Shown one piece after another: positions 12,000 to 19,684 of a DNA stretch of 64,000 bases; position 1 is the first letter of the stretch, and each line of letters starts with the position of its first letter. The position numbers were made by a program, and so were the translations under genes. The notes under the pieces were generated by a model. The model worked only from the letters and a program-made list of their open reading frames with translations, did not search any database and had not been told where the DNA came from. Source of the stretch: DASSYK01 sp036258315 (GTDB lineage Bacteria; Actinomycetota; Thermoleophilia; Solirubrobacterales; 70-9); the NCBI GenBank assembly GCA_036258315.1, contig DATADX010000029.1, positions 45,690 to 109,689 on the forward strand, read 5' to 3'.

Positions 12000-12986
12000 C
12001 TAGCTCCGACCCGAAACGGAGGCCGCCTCCGGGCGAGCCTCGGGGTGCTCCCGGTACCACTCGTAGGTGCGCTCGAGACCGGCGCGAAGGCCGACCTCGG
12101 GCCGCCAGCCCGTCACCGCGCGGATCTTGGTCGACTCGAGGTACTGCCGGTCGATCTCGCCGCTCGGGTTGCCCTCGCCCTGGAAGTCGGGCTCGATGTC
12201 GGTGCCGGAGATCTCGCAGATCGTCTCGACCACCTCGCGGACCGAGTTCGGCTTGCCCCAGCCGGCGTTGAAGGCCTCGCCCCTCGCGTCACCCTCCGCC
12301 ACGGCGCGGGCGAGAGCGAGGTAGGCGCGGGCGACGTCCTCGACGTACAGGAAGTCGCGCTCGGGGCTTCCGTCGGAGCGGATCTCCGGGCGGCGGCCGT
12401 CGAGGAGCGCGGTGGTCGTCTCGGGAATCAGCCGCGAGAAGTTGAGGTCTCCGCCGCCGTAGATATTGGCGAACCGGGTGACGGCGACCGGGAGCTCGAA
12501 GCTGTGCCAATAGCTGCGCGCGATCAGGTCGGCCGCCGCCTTGGAGACGTCATACGGATAGACCGGCTGCAGGGCTGCGTCCTCCGCGTAGGGAAGCCGC
12601 TCGTGGGGGCCGTAGGCCTTGTCCGAGGAGGCGACGACGACGGCGCCGACGCCCGCGCTTCGGCACGCCTCGAGCAGGGTCCAGGTGCCCTCGATGTTGG
12701 TGCGGAAGGTCGGCAGCGGCGATGCGTTGGCGGCGCCGACGATCGCCTGCGCGGCGAGGTGAAAGACGGTGTCGACGTGATGCCCGCGGATCGCCGCCTC
12801 GACCCGTCCGGGTTCGCAGAGGTCGCCCGCCTCCGCGGCCACGTCGGATTCGACCCCCAGCAGCGTCAGCCCCGAGGGGCGCTCGTCGCCGCGGTCGAAG
12901 CTGATCACCGCGGCGCCCTCCGCGAGCAGCAGCTTCGCGAGCCAGGACCCGGCGAAGCCGCGGGCCCCCGTGACGAGCGCCCTCAC
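12000..12986 (-). CDS. rfbG: CDP-glucose 4,6-dehydratase-like NAD-dependent SDR
   Basis: A 328-residue extended short-chain dehydrogenase. It has the NAD motif LVTGARGFAGSWLAKLLL and the catalytic Tyr-Lys in YPYDVSKAAADLIARSYW. SSDKAYGPHERLPY, RFANIYGGGDLNFSRLIPET and SPERDFLYVEDVARAYL match CDP-glucose 4,6-dehydratases. These make CDP-4-keto-6-deoxyglucose for 3,6-dideoxy or branched sugars of surface glycans. I chose the GTG at 12986, which overlaps the stop of the cytidylyltransferase gene (GTGA). It is about 30 residues shorter than well-studied RfbG. Downstream sugar enzymes are not in the window. Confidence 0.85.
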   Translation of the reverse strand: MRALVTGARGFAGSWLAKLLLAEGAAVISFDRGDERPSGLTLLGVESDVAAEAGDLCEPGRVEAAIRGHHVDTVFHLAAQAIVGAANASPLPTFRTNIEGTWTLLEACRSAGVGAVVVASSDKAYGPHERLPYAEDAALQPVYPYDVSKAAADLIARSYWHSFELPVAVTRFANIYGGGDLNFSRLIPETTTALLDGRRPEIRSDGSPERDFLYVEDVARAYLALARAVAEGDARGEAFNAGWGKPNSVREVVETICEISGTDIEPDFQGEGNPSGEIDRQYLESTKIRAVTGWRPEVGLRAGLERTYEWYREHPEARPEAASVSGRS

Positions 12987-13720
12987 GCGATCGACTCTTC
13001 CGCCCAGACCCGCCACGGCGGATCGCCCGCGGCCCAGAGGTCGTTGAGAAGGATCGCGTCCTTGTAGGTGTCCATGCAGTCCCAGAAGCCCGTGTGCCGG
13101 TAGGCGTTGAGCTCCCCGTCCGCCGCGAGCCTCTCGAGCGGCCCGCGCTCGAGCACGCTGTCTTCCTCGAGATAGGCGAGTGAGCCCGGCTCGAAGCAGA
13201 AGAAGCCGCCGTTGATCCATCTCTCGAGCCGCGGTTTCTCGGAAAAGCCCCGCACCCTGCCGTCGTCGCCGAGCTCGGCGAGCCCGAACTGGAGGATCGG
13301 CCGCACGACCGTCATCGTCGCGAGCGATCTCGAGCGATGGTGGGCGTCGAGCAGCGCGTCTAGGTCGAGGTCGGCGACTCCGTCGGCATAGGTCGCGCAG
13401 AACGTCTCGCCCTCGAGCCGGTCCTCGATCAGCTTCAGCCTCCCGCCCGTTGGGGTGTCCGGACCGGTCGGCACGCAGCTCACCTCGACCCCCACCGGCC
13501 AGGGCGTGTCGGCGACCCAGCGCTCGATCTGCTCGCCCATCGGCCCCGTGCACAGCTCGAAGCGCCCGAATCCCTGGGCGGCATAGATCGAGATCACGTG
13601 CCAGAGGATCGGGCGCCCGCCGATCTCGACGAGCGCCTTCGGAATCGACTCGGTGTGCTCGCGCAGGCGCGTCCCGCGGCCGCCGCAGAGGATCGCGACC
13701 GGTGTCGTTCGCATCGTCAT
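12983..13720 (-). CDS. rfbF: Glucose-1-phosphate cytidylyltransferase
   Basis: A 245-residue nucleotidyltransferase that makes CDP-glucose from CTP and glucose-1-phosphate. The nucleotide loop is ILCGGRGTRLREHTESIPKA, followed by EIGGRPILWHVISIYA. TPTGGRLKL, WINGGFFCFEP and GFWDCMDTYKDA are typical of RfbF and separate it from dTDP- and GDP-sugar enzymes. It forms a two-gene unit with the dehydratase at 12000-12986. Confidence 0.92.
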   Translation of the reverse strand: MTMRTTPVAILCGGRGTRLREHTESIPKALVEIGGRPILWHVISIYAAQGFGRFELCTGPMGEQIERWVADTPWPVGVEVSCVPTGPDTPTGGRLKLIEDRLEGETFCATYADGVADLDLDALLDAHHRSRSLATMTVVRPILQFGLAELGDDGRVRGFSEKPRLERWINGGFFCFEPGSLAYLEEDSVLERGPLERLAADGELNAYRHTGFWDCMDTYKDAILLNDLWAAGDPPWRVWAEESIA

Positions 13721-13730
13721 GGCGGGAACC

Positions 13731-16217
13731 CTAGTCGGGTCTGCAGAGCCGGCGATCCAGCACCGTCAGGTGCGAGACCCGCTTCTTGCCGGTCCGGAAG
13801 CGCGCCCGGAGCACCCGCTTGCGCACCGACCAGGCCTTGTTTCTCAGCGTCTCGCCGTTGAGGCGAACCGCGCAGGGCCGCAGCCGCTTCTTCAGGGTCT
13901 CGAGCGATGCCTCGAGGTCGATCCTGTGGCGCGGCGCGCGCTTCACGATCAGTCGCCAGCGCCCGCGCTTCTCCCGCGAGACGAGCTCGCCGTTCTCGCG
14001 GAACAGCGAGTTCGTCCGCCCGCGCGGGAAGGCGAGCAGGTGCAGCTCGCGCGAGACGCTCTCCAGCCCCACGGTCGCGTTGTCGGAGCCGTAGGAAGCC
14101 AGCGTGTCGACGGTCGCGGGCAGCAGCGCCAGCACCGCGCCCGCCCGAACCAGCATCGGCAGCTCCCCGAGCGGCGCCGGGATCGCGACATCGCGGCCGC
14201 CGGCCAGGGTCGGGGCGCGCCGCAGGCGCAGCCCGCCGCCCTGCTCGTCGTAGGTGACCGCGCGCCAGAAGTCGACCCAGCGGCCGGCGGGGAGGTACAC
14301 CGAGCGGCTCGTCTGCCCAGGGCCATGGACCGGCGCCGCGAGCAGGTCGCGGCCGAACATGAACTCGTCCTCCTGCGCGACCGCGCTCGGATCGCCCGGG
14401 TGCGTGAGGGCGAGGTGACGCATCATCGGCATCCCGGTGCTGCGGTACTCGGCGTCGGCCGCGACCAGGTACGGGTAGAGCTGGGTGCGGAGCTTCGCGT
14501 AGCGTCGCCACACCGGGAGGATCTCGGGGTCGTGGATCTGAGGGCGCGGGGTCGGGTTGAGGTCCACCCCGTTCGCCTCGGTTCGCATCACCCCGGACAC
14601 GGCGCCGAGCTCGATCCAGCGGATCAGCATCTCGGGGGTGAGGCGGTCGTCGAACAGCGAGAAGAAGCCGCCGATGTCCGAGCCCCACCGCGAGATCCCC
14701 GAGGTCCCGAGCGAGAGCGCCTGCTTGATCGCCGAGTCGATCCCGTCGAAGCCCCAGTCGGTGGTCGGGTCGCCCCCCCAGACGACCTGCGCGCACGGGT
14801 GCACCCCGGTCCACCCCGAGCGGATGAACGCGACCGGCGGCGGGGAGACGGTCCGCGCGTAGTCCCAGCTCGCGCAGTGGTAGAGCGCCGGGTAGAGGTT
14901 GTGCATCTGGGTGCCGGGGGCGCCGCTCGCGGACTGGGCGTCCAGCGGCGTGTACTCGCCGAAGTCCTCCATCCAGCCGTCGTATCCGTGACTCACCGCC
15001 TCCGAGAGCAGGCCGGCGAAGAACGCGCGCCCCGGCTGCGCCGAGAAGTCGAACTGCGAAACGGAGAACGGCGTCGTCGGGCTGGCGGCGTACTGATAGA
15101 CGTAGGGCTCTGCGAGGGCGTTGGTGTTGAGCGCCCCGGCCGCCGAGGCCTGGCCGTAGGCGGGCGAGTAGCTGGTGCAGATCATCGGGTTGAAGTAGGT
15201 GGTGATCGCATAGCCGGCCTCGTGGAACTCGGCGGTCCGCTGCCGCTGCTGGTCCTCGATTCCCCGCTGGTCGCCGCACGGCAGGTAGTGCAGGTAGGTG
15301 TTGACTGCGGACCCCGGGACGTCACCGGCGCGCAGCGACCGCGCCTGTCCGGGCTGGTCCGAGCCGGTCGGCTGGTACCAGGGGCCGAACACCCACGGCC
15401 CCGCCGGGGCCGGCTGGCGTCCGGTGATCGACGTCAACCGGCGCACCGCGTCAGCCGGCGCGGGACCGGCGAGAAAGCGGAGGCTCAGGGAGGTCGCCTC
15501 GGCCTCGACGCTCCACGCCCCGACGTCCGGGTTGGCGAGCCGGAAGTAGCTGCGCTCGGCGTTGTCGAGCAGCACGCCGTAGCCCGCGGTGGAGAGCAGC
15601 CAGGGCATCGGAAAGTACGTCGCGTCGTCGCGCGGGCTCCAGCCCTGCGGCGGCACGATGAACGAGATCACCGCCCGCTCGTCGGCCTCGTAGGGTCCGT
15701 CGGAGACGTAGTTCTCCACCTCGTTTCCGCGCTGGTCCACCGCGTTCGACCGCTCCCCGAAGCCGAGGTAGCGCTCGCCGGGCCGCGTGTCGAACCCGAT
15801 CCCGATCGCCGTGACGCCGGTGGTGCCGCCGGTCACCGAGGCCGACAGGCGGACGATCCCGTCGCCGCCGGGCGCGAGCCGGATGTGGATCCCATGCGCG
15901 GGGTCGGTCGTCTCCAGGTCGGCCTCGTAGGCTCCTCCGGAAGAACCGCCCGAGGCGACGCGGGTGGCGTGGAACCAGCCGGCCGCGGTGCGGAAGCCCA
16001 GCGTCCCGCTCGGCCCAGGGCCGAGCCCCGCGTTCTCCGCGAGGACCGTCGCGCCGGCGGAGTCCGCGAGGCGCAGGTGCCACGGATCGGACGAGACCTC
16101 GGCGCGCAGCGGCCCGGCCGTGACCTGGGCCGCGGCCGGAGTCGCGAGCGTGGCCCCCAACCCGGAAAGGGCCGCGACGATGCCGATCGGAAGGAGCCGG
16201 AGCCGGTGCGCGGTCAC
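13731..16217 (-). CDS. Secreted glycoside hydrolase family 31 enzyme
   Basis: An 828-residue enzyme. It starts with a Sec signal peptide: MTAHRLR, a hydrophobic stretch, then a cleavage region near TPAAAQ (residues 25-31). A GH31 beta-sandwich (YLGFGERSNAVDQRG) precedes the catalytic barrel. The nucleophile Asp is in YDGWMEDFGEYTP near residue 417. The acid/base Asp is in SRWGSDIGGFFSLF near residue 510. The C-terminal beta domains end in a very basic segment. GH31 enzymes cleave alpha-linked glucosides or xylosides with retention. The GTG start overlaps the stop of the sulfur-carrier gene (GTGA, 16214-16217), an odd partner for an exported glycosidase. Confidence 0.9.
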   Translation of the reverse strand: MTAHRLRLLPIGIVAALSGLGATLATPAAAQVTAGPLRAEVSSDPWHLRLADSAGATVLAENAGLGPGPSGTLGFRTAAGWFHATRVASGGSSGGAYEADLETTDPAHGIHIRLAPGGDGIVRLSASVTGGTTGVTAIGIGFDTRPGERYLGFGERSNAVDQRGNEVENYVSDGPYEADERAVISFIVPPQGWSPRDDATYFPMPWLLSTAGYGVLLDNAERSYFRLANPDVGAWSVEAEATSLSLRFLAGPAPADAVRRLTSITGRQPAPAGPWVFGPWYQPTGSDQPGQARSLRAGDVPGSAVNTYLHYLPCGDQRGIEDQQRQRTAEFHEAGYAITTYFNPMICTSYSPAYGQASAAGALNTNALAEPYVYQYAASPTTPFSVSQFDFSAQPGRAFFAGLLSEAVSHGYDGWMEDFGEYTPLDAQSASGAPGTQMHNLYPALYHCASWDYARTVSPPPVAFIRSGWTGVHPCAQVVWGGDPTTDWGFDGIDSAIKQALSLGTSGISRWGSDIGGFFSLFDDRLTPEMLIRWIELGAVSGVMRTEANGVDLNPTPRPQIHDPEILPVWRRYAKLRTQLYPYLVAADAEYRSTGMPMMRHLALTHPGDPSAVAQEDEFMFGRDLLAAPVHGPGQTSRSVYLPAGRWVDFWRAVTYDEQGGGLRLRRAPTLAGGRDVAIPAPLGELPMLVRAGAVLALLPATVDTLASYGSDNATVGLESVSRELHLLAFPRGRTNSLFRENGELVSREKRGRWRLIVKRAPRHRIDLEASLETLKKRLRPCAVRLNGETLRNKAWSVRKRVLRARFRTGKKRVSHLTVLDRRLCRPD

Positions 16218-16489
16218 GCCCCGCCGGCCACGGCGGGGAGAATCGTGACCTCGTCACCATCGTTGACGCTGGTCTCGAGGCCATCCTGGAAGCGGATGTC
16301 CTCACCGGATACGTAGACGTTCACGAACCGCCGCAGATCCCCGTCCTGGGTGATTCGATCGCGAAGTCCGTCGTGCTGGTCGAAGACGGCGTCGAGCGCC
16401 TCGCCGACCGTCGAGCCCTCGACCTCGAGCTCTCCCTCCCCGCCGGTCGCGGCCCTGAGCTGCGCTGGAATCTTGACCGTGATCGACAT
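16214..16489 (-). CDS. CysO-type sulfur-carrier protein ending Gly-Gly-Ala
   Basis: A 91-residue ubiquitin-fold MoaD/ThiS-family protein. DLRRFVNVYVSGEDIRFQDG and DGDEVTILPAVAGG are very close to the mycobacterial cysteine-synthesis carrier CysO. Such carriers are activated at a C-terminal Gly-Gly and hold sulfur as a thiocarboxylate. Here the reading frame continues one codon, giving Gly-Gly-Ala and then TGA. The extra residue would have to be removed before activation. It lies 15 nt downstream of the threonine-synthase-like gene under the same SAM-I riboswitch. Confidence 0.9.
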   Translation of the reverse strand: MSITVKIPAQLRAATGGEGELEVEGSTVGEALDAVFDQHDGLRDRITQDGDLRRFVNVYVSGEDIRFQDGLETSVNDGDEVTILPAVAGGA

Positions 16490-16504
16490 CGGCGGGGATC
16501 TTAG

Positions 16505-17743
16505 TCAGACGGCGCTCGCCGGCGCCGTGCTGAGCTCCCGCTCGAAGGCGGCCAGGGTCGGCTCGATCTCCTGCATCCGGAAGGACTCGCGCGCCGCGTC
16601 GAGGGTCTTCAGACCCTCGCCGGTGACGTAGACGACGACCCGCTCGTCCGCTCCGATCGCCCCCTGCTCGGCGAGCTTCGCGAGCACGCCGACCGTCACC
16701 CCGCCCGCGGTCTCGGTGAAGATCCCGGTCGTCTCCGCGAGCAGCCTGATCCCGGCGCGGATCTCGTCGTCGCTGACCGACTCGATCACGCCGCCCGTCC
16801 GGCGCGCGAGGTCGAGCGCGTAGGGGCCGTCGGCGGGGTCGCCGATCGCAAGGCTCTTCGCGATTGTGTCGGGCTTCTGCGGCTTGCAGACGTCGACGCC
16901 GTCGGCGAACGCCGTTGCGACCGGCGAGCAACCCTCGGCCTGAGCGCCGCAGAAGGTCGGGAGCTTCCCCTCGACCAGCCCGAGCTCGAGCCAATCCTCG
17001 ATCGCGCGCCCGAGCCTGGTGAACAGCGACCCGGAGGCGATCGGCGAGACGATCCGGTCCGGGAGCTTCCACCCGAGCTGCTCGATCGTCTCGAAGGCGA
17101 GGGTCTTGGAGCCCTCGGCGTAGTACGGGCGAAGGTTGACGTTCAGGAACGCCCACGGCCGGGTCTGCGACAGCTCGGTGCAGAGCCGGTTGACGTCGTC
17201 GTAGTTCCCCTTGACGCCGACCAGGTTGGTCCCGTAGATGCCCGTCGCGAGCAGCTTCTGCTCCTCGAGGTCCGCCGGGACGAACACGTACGAGTCGAGG
17301 CCGGCGGCGGCGGCGTGCGCGGCGACGGCGTTGGCGAGGTTGCCCGTAGAGGCGCACGCGACGGTCCCGAAGCCGAGCTCCTTCGCCTTCGCCACGGCCA
17401 CCGCGACGACGCGGTCCTTGAACGAATGGGTGGGATTGGCGGCGTCGTTCTTGACCCACACCTCCCCCAGCCCGAGCCGCTCCGCGAGCCGGTCGGCGCG
17501 GATCAGGGGAGTGAGGCCGGGCTCGAGCGGGTCACCGGGGCGCCCCTCTGCGAACGGGAGGAAGTCCGAGTAGCGCCAGATCCCGCGCGAGCCCGCCTGG
17601 ATCTTGCGCCTCGCCTCGGCGGGGTCGAGATCGGAGTGGTCGTAGCGGACCTCGAGCGGGCCGAAGCAGCTCTCGCAGAAGAACGCGGCACCTAGCTCGT
17701 ACCGGGAGGAGCACTCCTTGCAATTCAGAGATTCGACAGCCAT
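16505..17743 (-). CDS. Threonine-synthase-like PLP enzyme under SAM-I riboswitch control
   Basis: A 412-residue fold-type II PLP enzyme. It has an N-terminal zinc ribbon (CKEC near residue 9, CESC near residue 24), the PLP lysine in NPTHSFKDRVV, and a late GGVTVGVLAKL segment. Overall it resembles threonine synthase, which acts on O-phosphohomoserine. The PLP-phosphate region reads CASTGNLANAVAAHAAA where canonical enzymes usually have a TGNT[SA]A-type loop. ATG at 17743 follows AGAGGAG. A SAM-I riboswitch leader and a downstream sulfur carrier argue for a methionine/homocysteine role. A plain ThrC remains the alternative. Confidence 0.82.
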   Translation of the reverse strand: MAVESLNCKECSSRYELGAAFFCESCFGPLEVRYDHSDLDPAEARRKIQAGSRGIWRYSDFLPFAEGRPGDPLEPGLTPLIRADRLAERLGLGEVWVKNDAANPTHSFKDRVVAVAVAKAKELGFGTVACASTGNLANAVAAHAAAAGLDSYVFVPADLEEQKLLATGIYGTNLVGVKGNYDDVNRLCTELSQTRPWAFLNVNLRPYYAEGSKTLAFETIEQLGWKLPDRIVSPIASGSLFTRLGRAIEDWLELGLVEGKLPTFCGAQAEGCSPVATAFADGVDVCKPQKPDTIAKSLAIGDPADGPYALDLARRTGGVIESVSDDEIRAGIRLLAETTGIFTETAGGVTVGVLAKLAEQGAIGADERVVVYVTGEGLKTLDAARESFRMQEIEPTLAAFERELSTAPASAV

Positions 17744-17756
17744 CGAGCTCCTCTGA

Positions 17757-17789
17757 CGAAAAAACCTCCGCCTGGTCTGTGGGCGGAGG
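17757..17789 (-). terminator. Rho-independent terminator of the SAM-I riboswitch
   Basis: The minus strand has an 8-bp stem CCTCCGCC/GGCGGAGG with a 9-nt loop, followed by six T residues. It lies between the aptamer and the ribosome site of the threonine-synthase-like gene. This fits SAM-induced premature termination. Confidence 0.9.
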
Positions 17790-17804
17790 TTCCGAGGAAA
17801 CTCT

Positions 17805-17921
17805 TCCCACATCTTCCAGGCCTTCTCGAACCTGCTGGATTTGGCACCTCTCCTCGGACTCAGGTCCGAGGTGGTTGCCGGGGCTTCGTCGGGCCAGTCC
17901 CTCCACCCCTCTTGATGTGGT
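17805..17921 (-). promoter_or_regulatory. SAM-I (S-box) riboswitch
   Basis: The minus-strand leader has P1 strands CACATC (17914-17919) and GATGTG (17809-17814). The conserved core CAAGAGGGGTGGAGGGACTG is followed by GGCCCGACGAAGCCCCGGCA and ACC. The J3/4-P4 part reads GGTGCCAAATCC-GCAG. These are the family signature of SAM-I aptamers, which bind S-adenosylmethionine and normally control methionine, cysteine or SAM genes. A terminator follows 16 nt after P1. Confidence 0.93.
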
Positions 17922-17938
17922 GCAGCTATGTGGGGCGG

Positions 17939-17944
17939 AATATA
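17939..17944 (-). promoter_or_regulatory. Probable -10 element for the SAM-I riboswitch transcript
   Basis: TATATT on the minus strand lies about 20 nt upstream of the aptamer, in an AT-rich pocket unusual for this DNA. No convincing -35 hexamer is visible 16-18 nt further upstream. Confidence 0.4.
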
Positions 17945-18017
17945 GCAACGCGGTCTCCGGGCTCGCGTAGAGTTCGGCCGGCGATGGACGACGCGACGAC
18001 AACCGCGGAGCCGGCAG

Positions 18018-19022
18018 ATGCCGAACCTCCCTCGCCCGAGACTGCGCCGAGGTGCGCGCGGCGGGCAGCTCGTCGCGCCCGACCAGGCTGAGTCCCGCGC
18101 CCCGCACGTCGAGGAGATCGCCGCCGAGGGTCTGCGCTGGGTGAAGCTCGACCAGCCCGGCGCTCCCGAGGAGGCCTGGCTGGAGGAGAACTTCGACTTC
18201 CACGCTCTCGACCTCGAGGACGTCCTCTCGCGCAACCAGCGCCCGAAGATCGACAAGTACGAGGACTACCTGTTCATCGTCCTCCAGTTCCCGATCTTCG
18301 ACAGCACCCGGGGCCGCCTCGGCGCCGGCGAGCTCGACGTGTTCGTCGGCCCCGGCTTCCTCGTCACGATCCCGAACCAGCCGTTGCAGCCGGTCGACTA
18401 CCTGTTCGAGCGCTGCCGCTCCAAGGAGGAGCTCCGCGACCAGCTCTTCTCGCGTGGCTCGGGATATCTGCTCTACCGGCTGGTCGACGACTGCTTCGAC
18501 TACTGCTTCCCGATGCTGCGCAAGATCGGCAACAAGCTCGACGCGCTCGAGGAGGAGATCTTCGAGGGCCGCTCGGAGGAGATCGTGCGCGACATCTCCA
18601 ACGCCAAGCAGGAGATCATCAACTTCCGCAAGGTGATCCGCCCGCAGCGCCCGGTGCTGCGCGATCTCGAGCGCGTCAAGGAGCGCTACCTCGCCCCCGA
18701 GATCGACCTCGAGATCTACTTCGACGACATCGTCGACGCCCACGAGCGCATTTGGGACATCCTCGAGAACTACAAGGAGGTGATCGAGGCGCTCGAGGGG
18801 ACGAACGAGTCGGTGATCTCACACCGCGTCAACGACATCCTCCGCGTCCTCACCTCGATCAGCGTGATCGTCCTGCCGCTCACCCTGCTCGCGAGCCTCT
18901 GGGGCATGAACGTCGGCGTCCCCGGCGAGGGCGACGAGGGCGCCTTCTGGGCGATCGTCGGGGGGATGGTCGCGCTGATGATCGGGATGATCGCCTTCTT
19001 CCGGCGGCGCCGCTGGCTCTAG
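18018..19022 (+). CDS. corA: CorA-family divalent cation transporter
   Basis: A 334-residue protein with a large N-terminal cytoplasmic alpha/beta domain and long helices (ERIWDILENYKEVIEALEG). Two C-terminal membrane segments flank the signature in ASLWGMNVGVPG (GMN selectivity loop). The protein ends with a basic FFRRRRWL tail. CorA proteins form pentameric Mg2+/Co2+ channels. The start is uncertain: another ATG at 17984 opens a better-looking acidic N-terminus (MDDATTTAEPADAEPP) in a different frame that stops after about 35 codons. Divergent from the SAM-I operon. Confidence 0.88.
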   Translation: MPNLPRPRLRRGARGGQLVAPDQAESRAPHVEEIAAEGLRWVKLDQPGAPEEAWLEENFDFHALDLEDVLSRNQRPKIDKYEDYLFIVLQFPIFDSTRGRLGAGELDVFVGPGFLVTIPNQPLQPVDYLFERCRSKEELRDQLFSRGSGYLLYRLVDDCFDYCFPMLRKIGNKLDALEEEIFEGRSEEIVRDISNAKQEIINFRKVIRPQRPVLRDLERVKERYLAPEIDLEIYFDDIVDAHERIWDILENYKEVIEALEGTNESVISHRVNDILRVLTSISVIVLPLTLLASLWGMNVGVPGEGDEGAFWAIVGGMVALMIGMIAFFRRRRWL

Positions 19023-19131
19023 CGGCCACCAGGCCGCTCCACTTCGGAGCGAAGGGCGCAGCCCGAAGCGACTTATGTGGGGCGGCCGCTCGTGGCCGCG
19101 ACCTGATGGCGAAGCTGTGCTGCCCCCTACG

Positions 19132-19638
19132 ATGACTCCCGTGGCCGATCAGCGGATCTGGGCGCCGTGGCGCCTCAAGTACGTGAAGGGCGCCAGCGAC
19201 GACGCCGGCGAAGCGTGCATCTTCTGCGTCAAGCCGGGTGAGGACGAGGAGCGCGACGAGGAGAACCTGATCGTCCACCGCGGCGAGCGCTGCTTCGTGA
19301 TCCTGAACAAGTTCCCGTACACGAACGGCCATCTGATGGTCGCCCCGTACGCGCACCTCGCGACGCTCCCGGAGCTCGAGCCGGACACGGTCGCCGAGCT
19401 GATGGCGCTCTCCCAGCGCGCGATGAGGGTGATCGAGGACGTCTACTCCCCGCACGGCTACAACGTCGGCTTCAACCAGGGCCGCGTCGCCGGCGCGGGC
19501 GTCGAGCACCACATCCACATGCACGTCGTGCCCCGCTGGGGCGGCGACACCAACTTCATGCCGGTGCTCGCCGACACCCGCGTGATGCCGCAGACGCTCG
19601 AGCAGAGCTACGCGGCCCTCGCCGGCTCGTTCGACTGA
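19132..19638 (+). CDS. HIT-family nucleotide phosphorylase/hydrolase (Ap4A phosphorylase-like)
   Basis: A 168-residue histidine-triad protein. RIWAPWRLKYV, CIFCVKPGEDEE, PYTNGHLMVAPYAH and the triad EHHIHMHVVPRWGGDTNFMP match the actinobacterial diadenosine tetraphosphate phosphorylase group (Rv2613c-like). I chose the ATG at 19132. A longer version from 19075 adds unlikely residues, and a GTG at 19144 is also possible. Confidence 0.87.
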   Translation: MTPVADQRIWAPWRLKYVKGASDDAGEACIFCVKPGEDEERDEENLIVHRGERCFVILNKFPYTNGHLMVAPYAHLATLPELEPDTVAELMALSQRAMRVIEDVYSPHGYNVGFNQGRVAGAGVEHHIHMHVVPRWGGDTNFMPVLADTRVMPQTLEQSYAALAGSFD

Positions 19639-19684
19639 CGGCGGCCTGCCGCCTCGCCCTCCGGCTCCGTAACCTCCCGCTGCG

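Noticed and set aside
12000..13720. A full O-antigen or deoxysugar cluster
   Set aside because: Only the first two CDP-sugar steps are present. Neighbouring genes are unrelated.
13731..16217. Sulfoquinovosidase identity for the GH31 enzyme
   Set aside because: The WMEDFGEY nucleophile region looks similar to YihQ. However, the Gln/Arg/Trp sulfonate-binding segment expected before the nucleophile is not present; that region reads NTYLHYLPCGDQRG.
19021..19038. AGCGGCC/GGCCGCT hairpin right after corA
   Set aside because: Short stem with no T tract, and its first base overlaps the stop codon. Not strong enough to list as a terminator.
17927..19085. A shared 12-mer TATGTGGGGCGG on both sides of corA (17927-17938 and 19074-19085)
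   Set aside because: Too short and isolated to call a mobile-element target duplication. No transposase or inverted ends.
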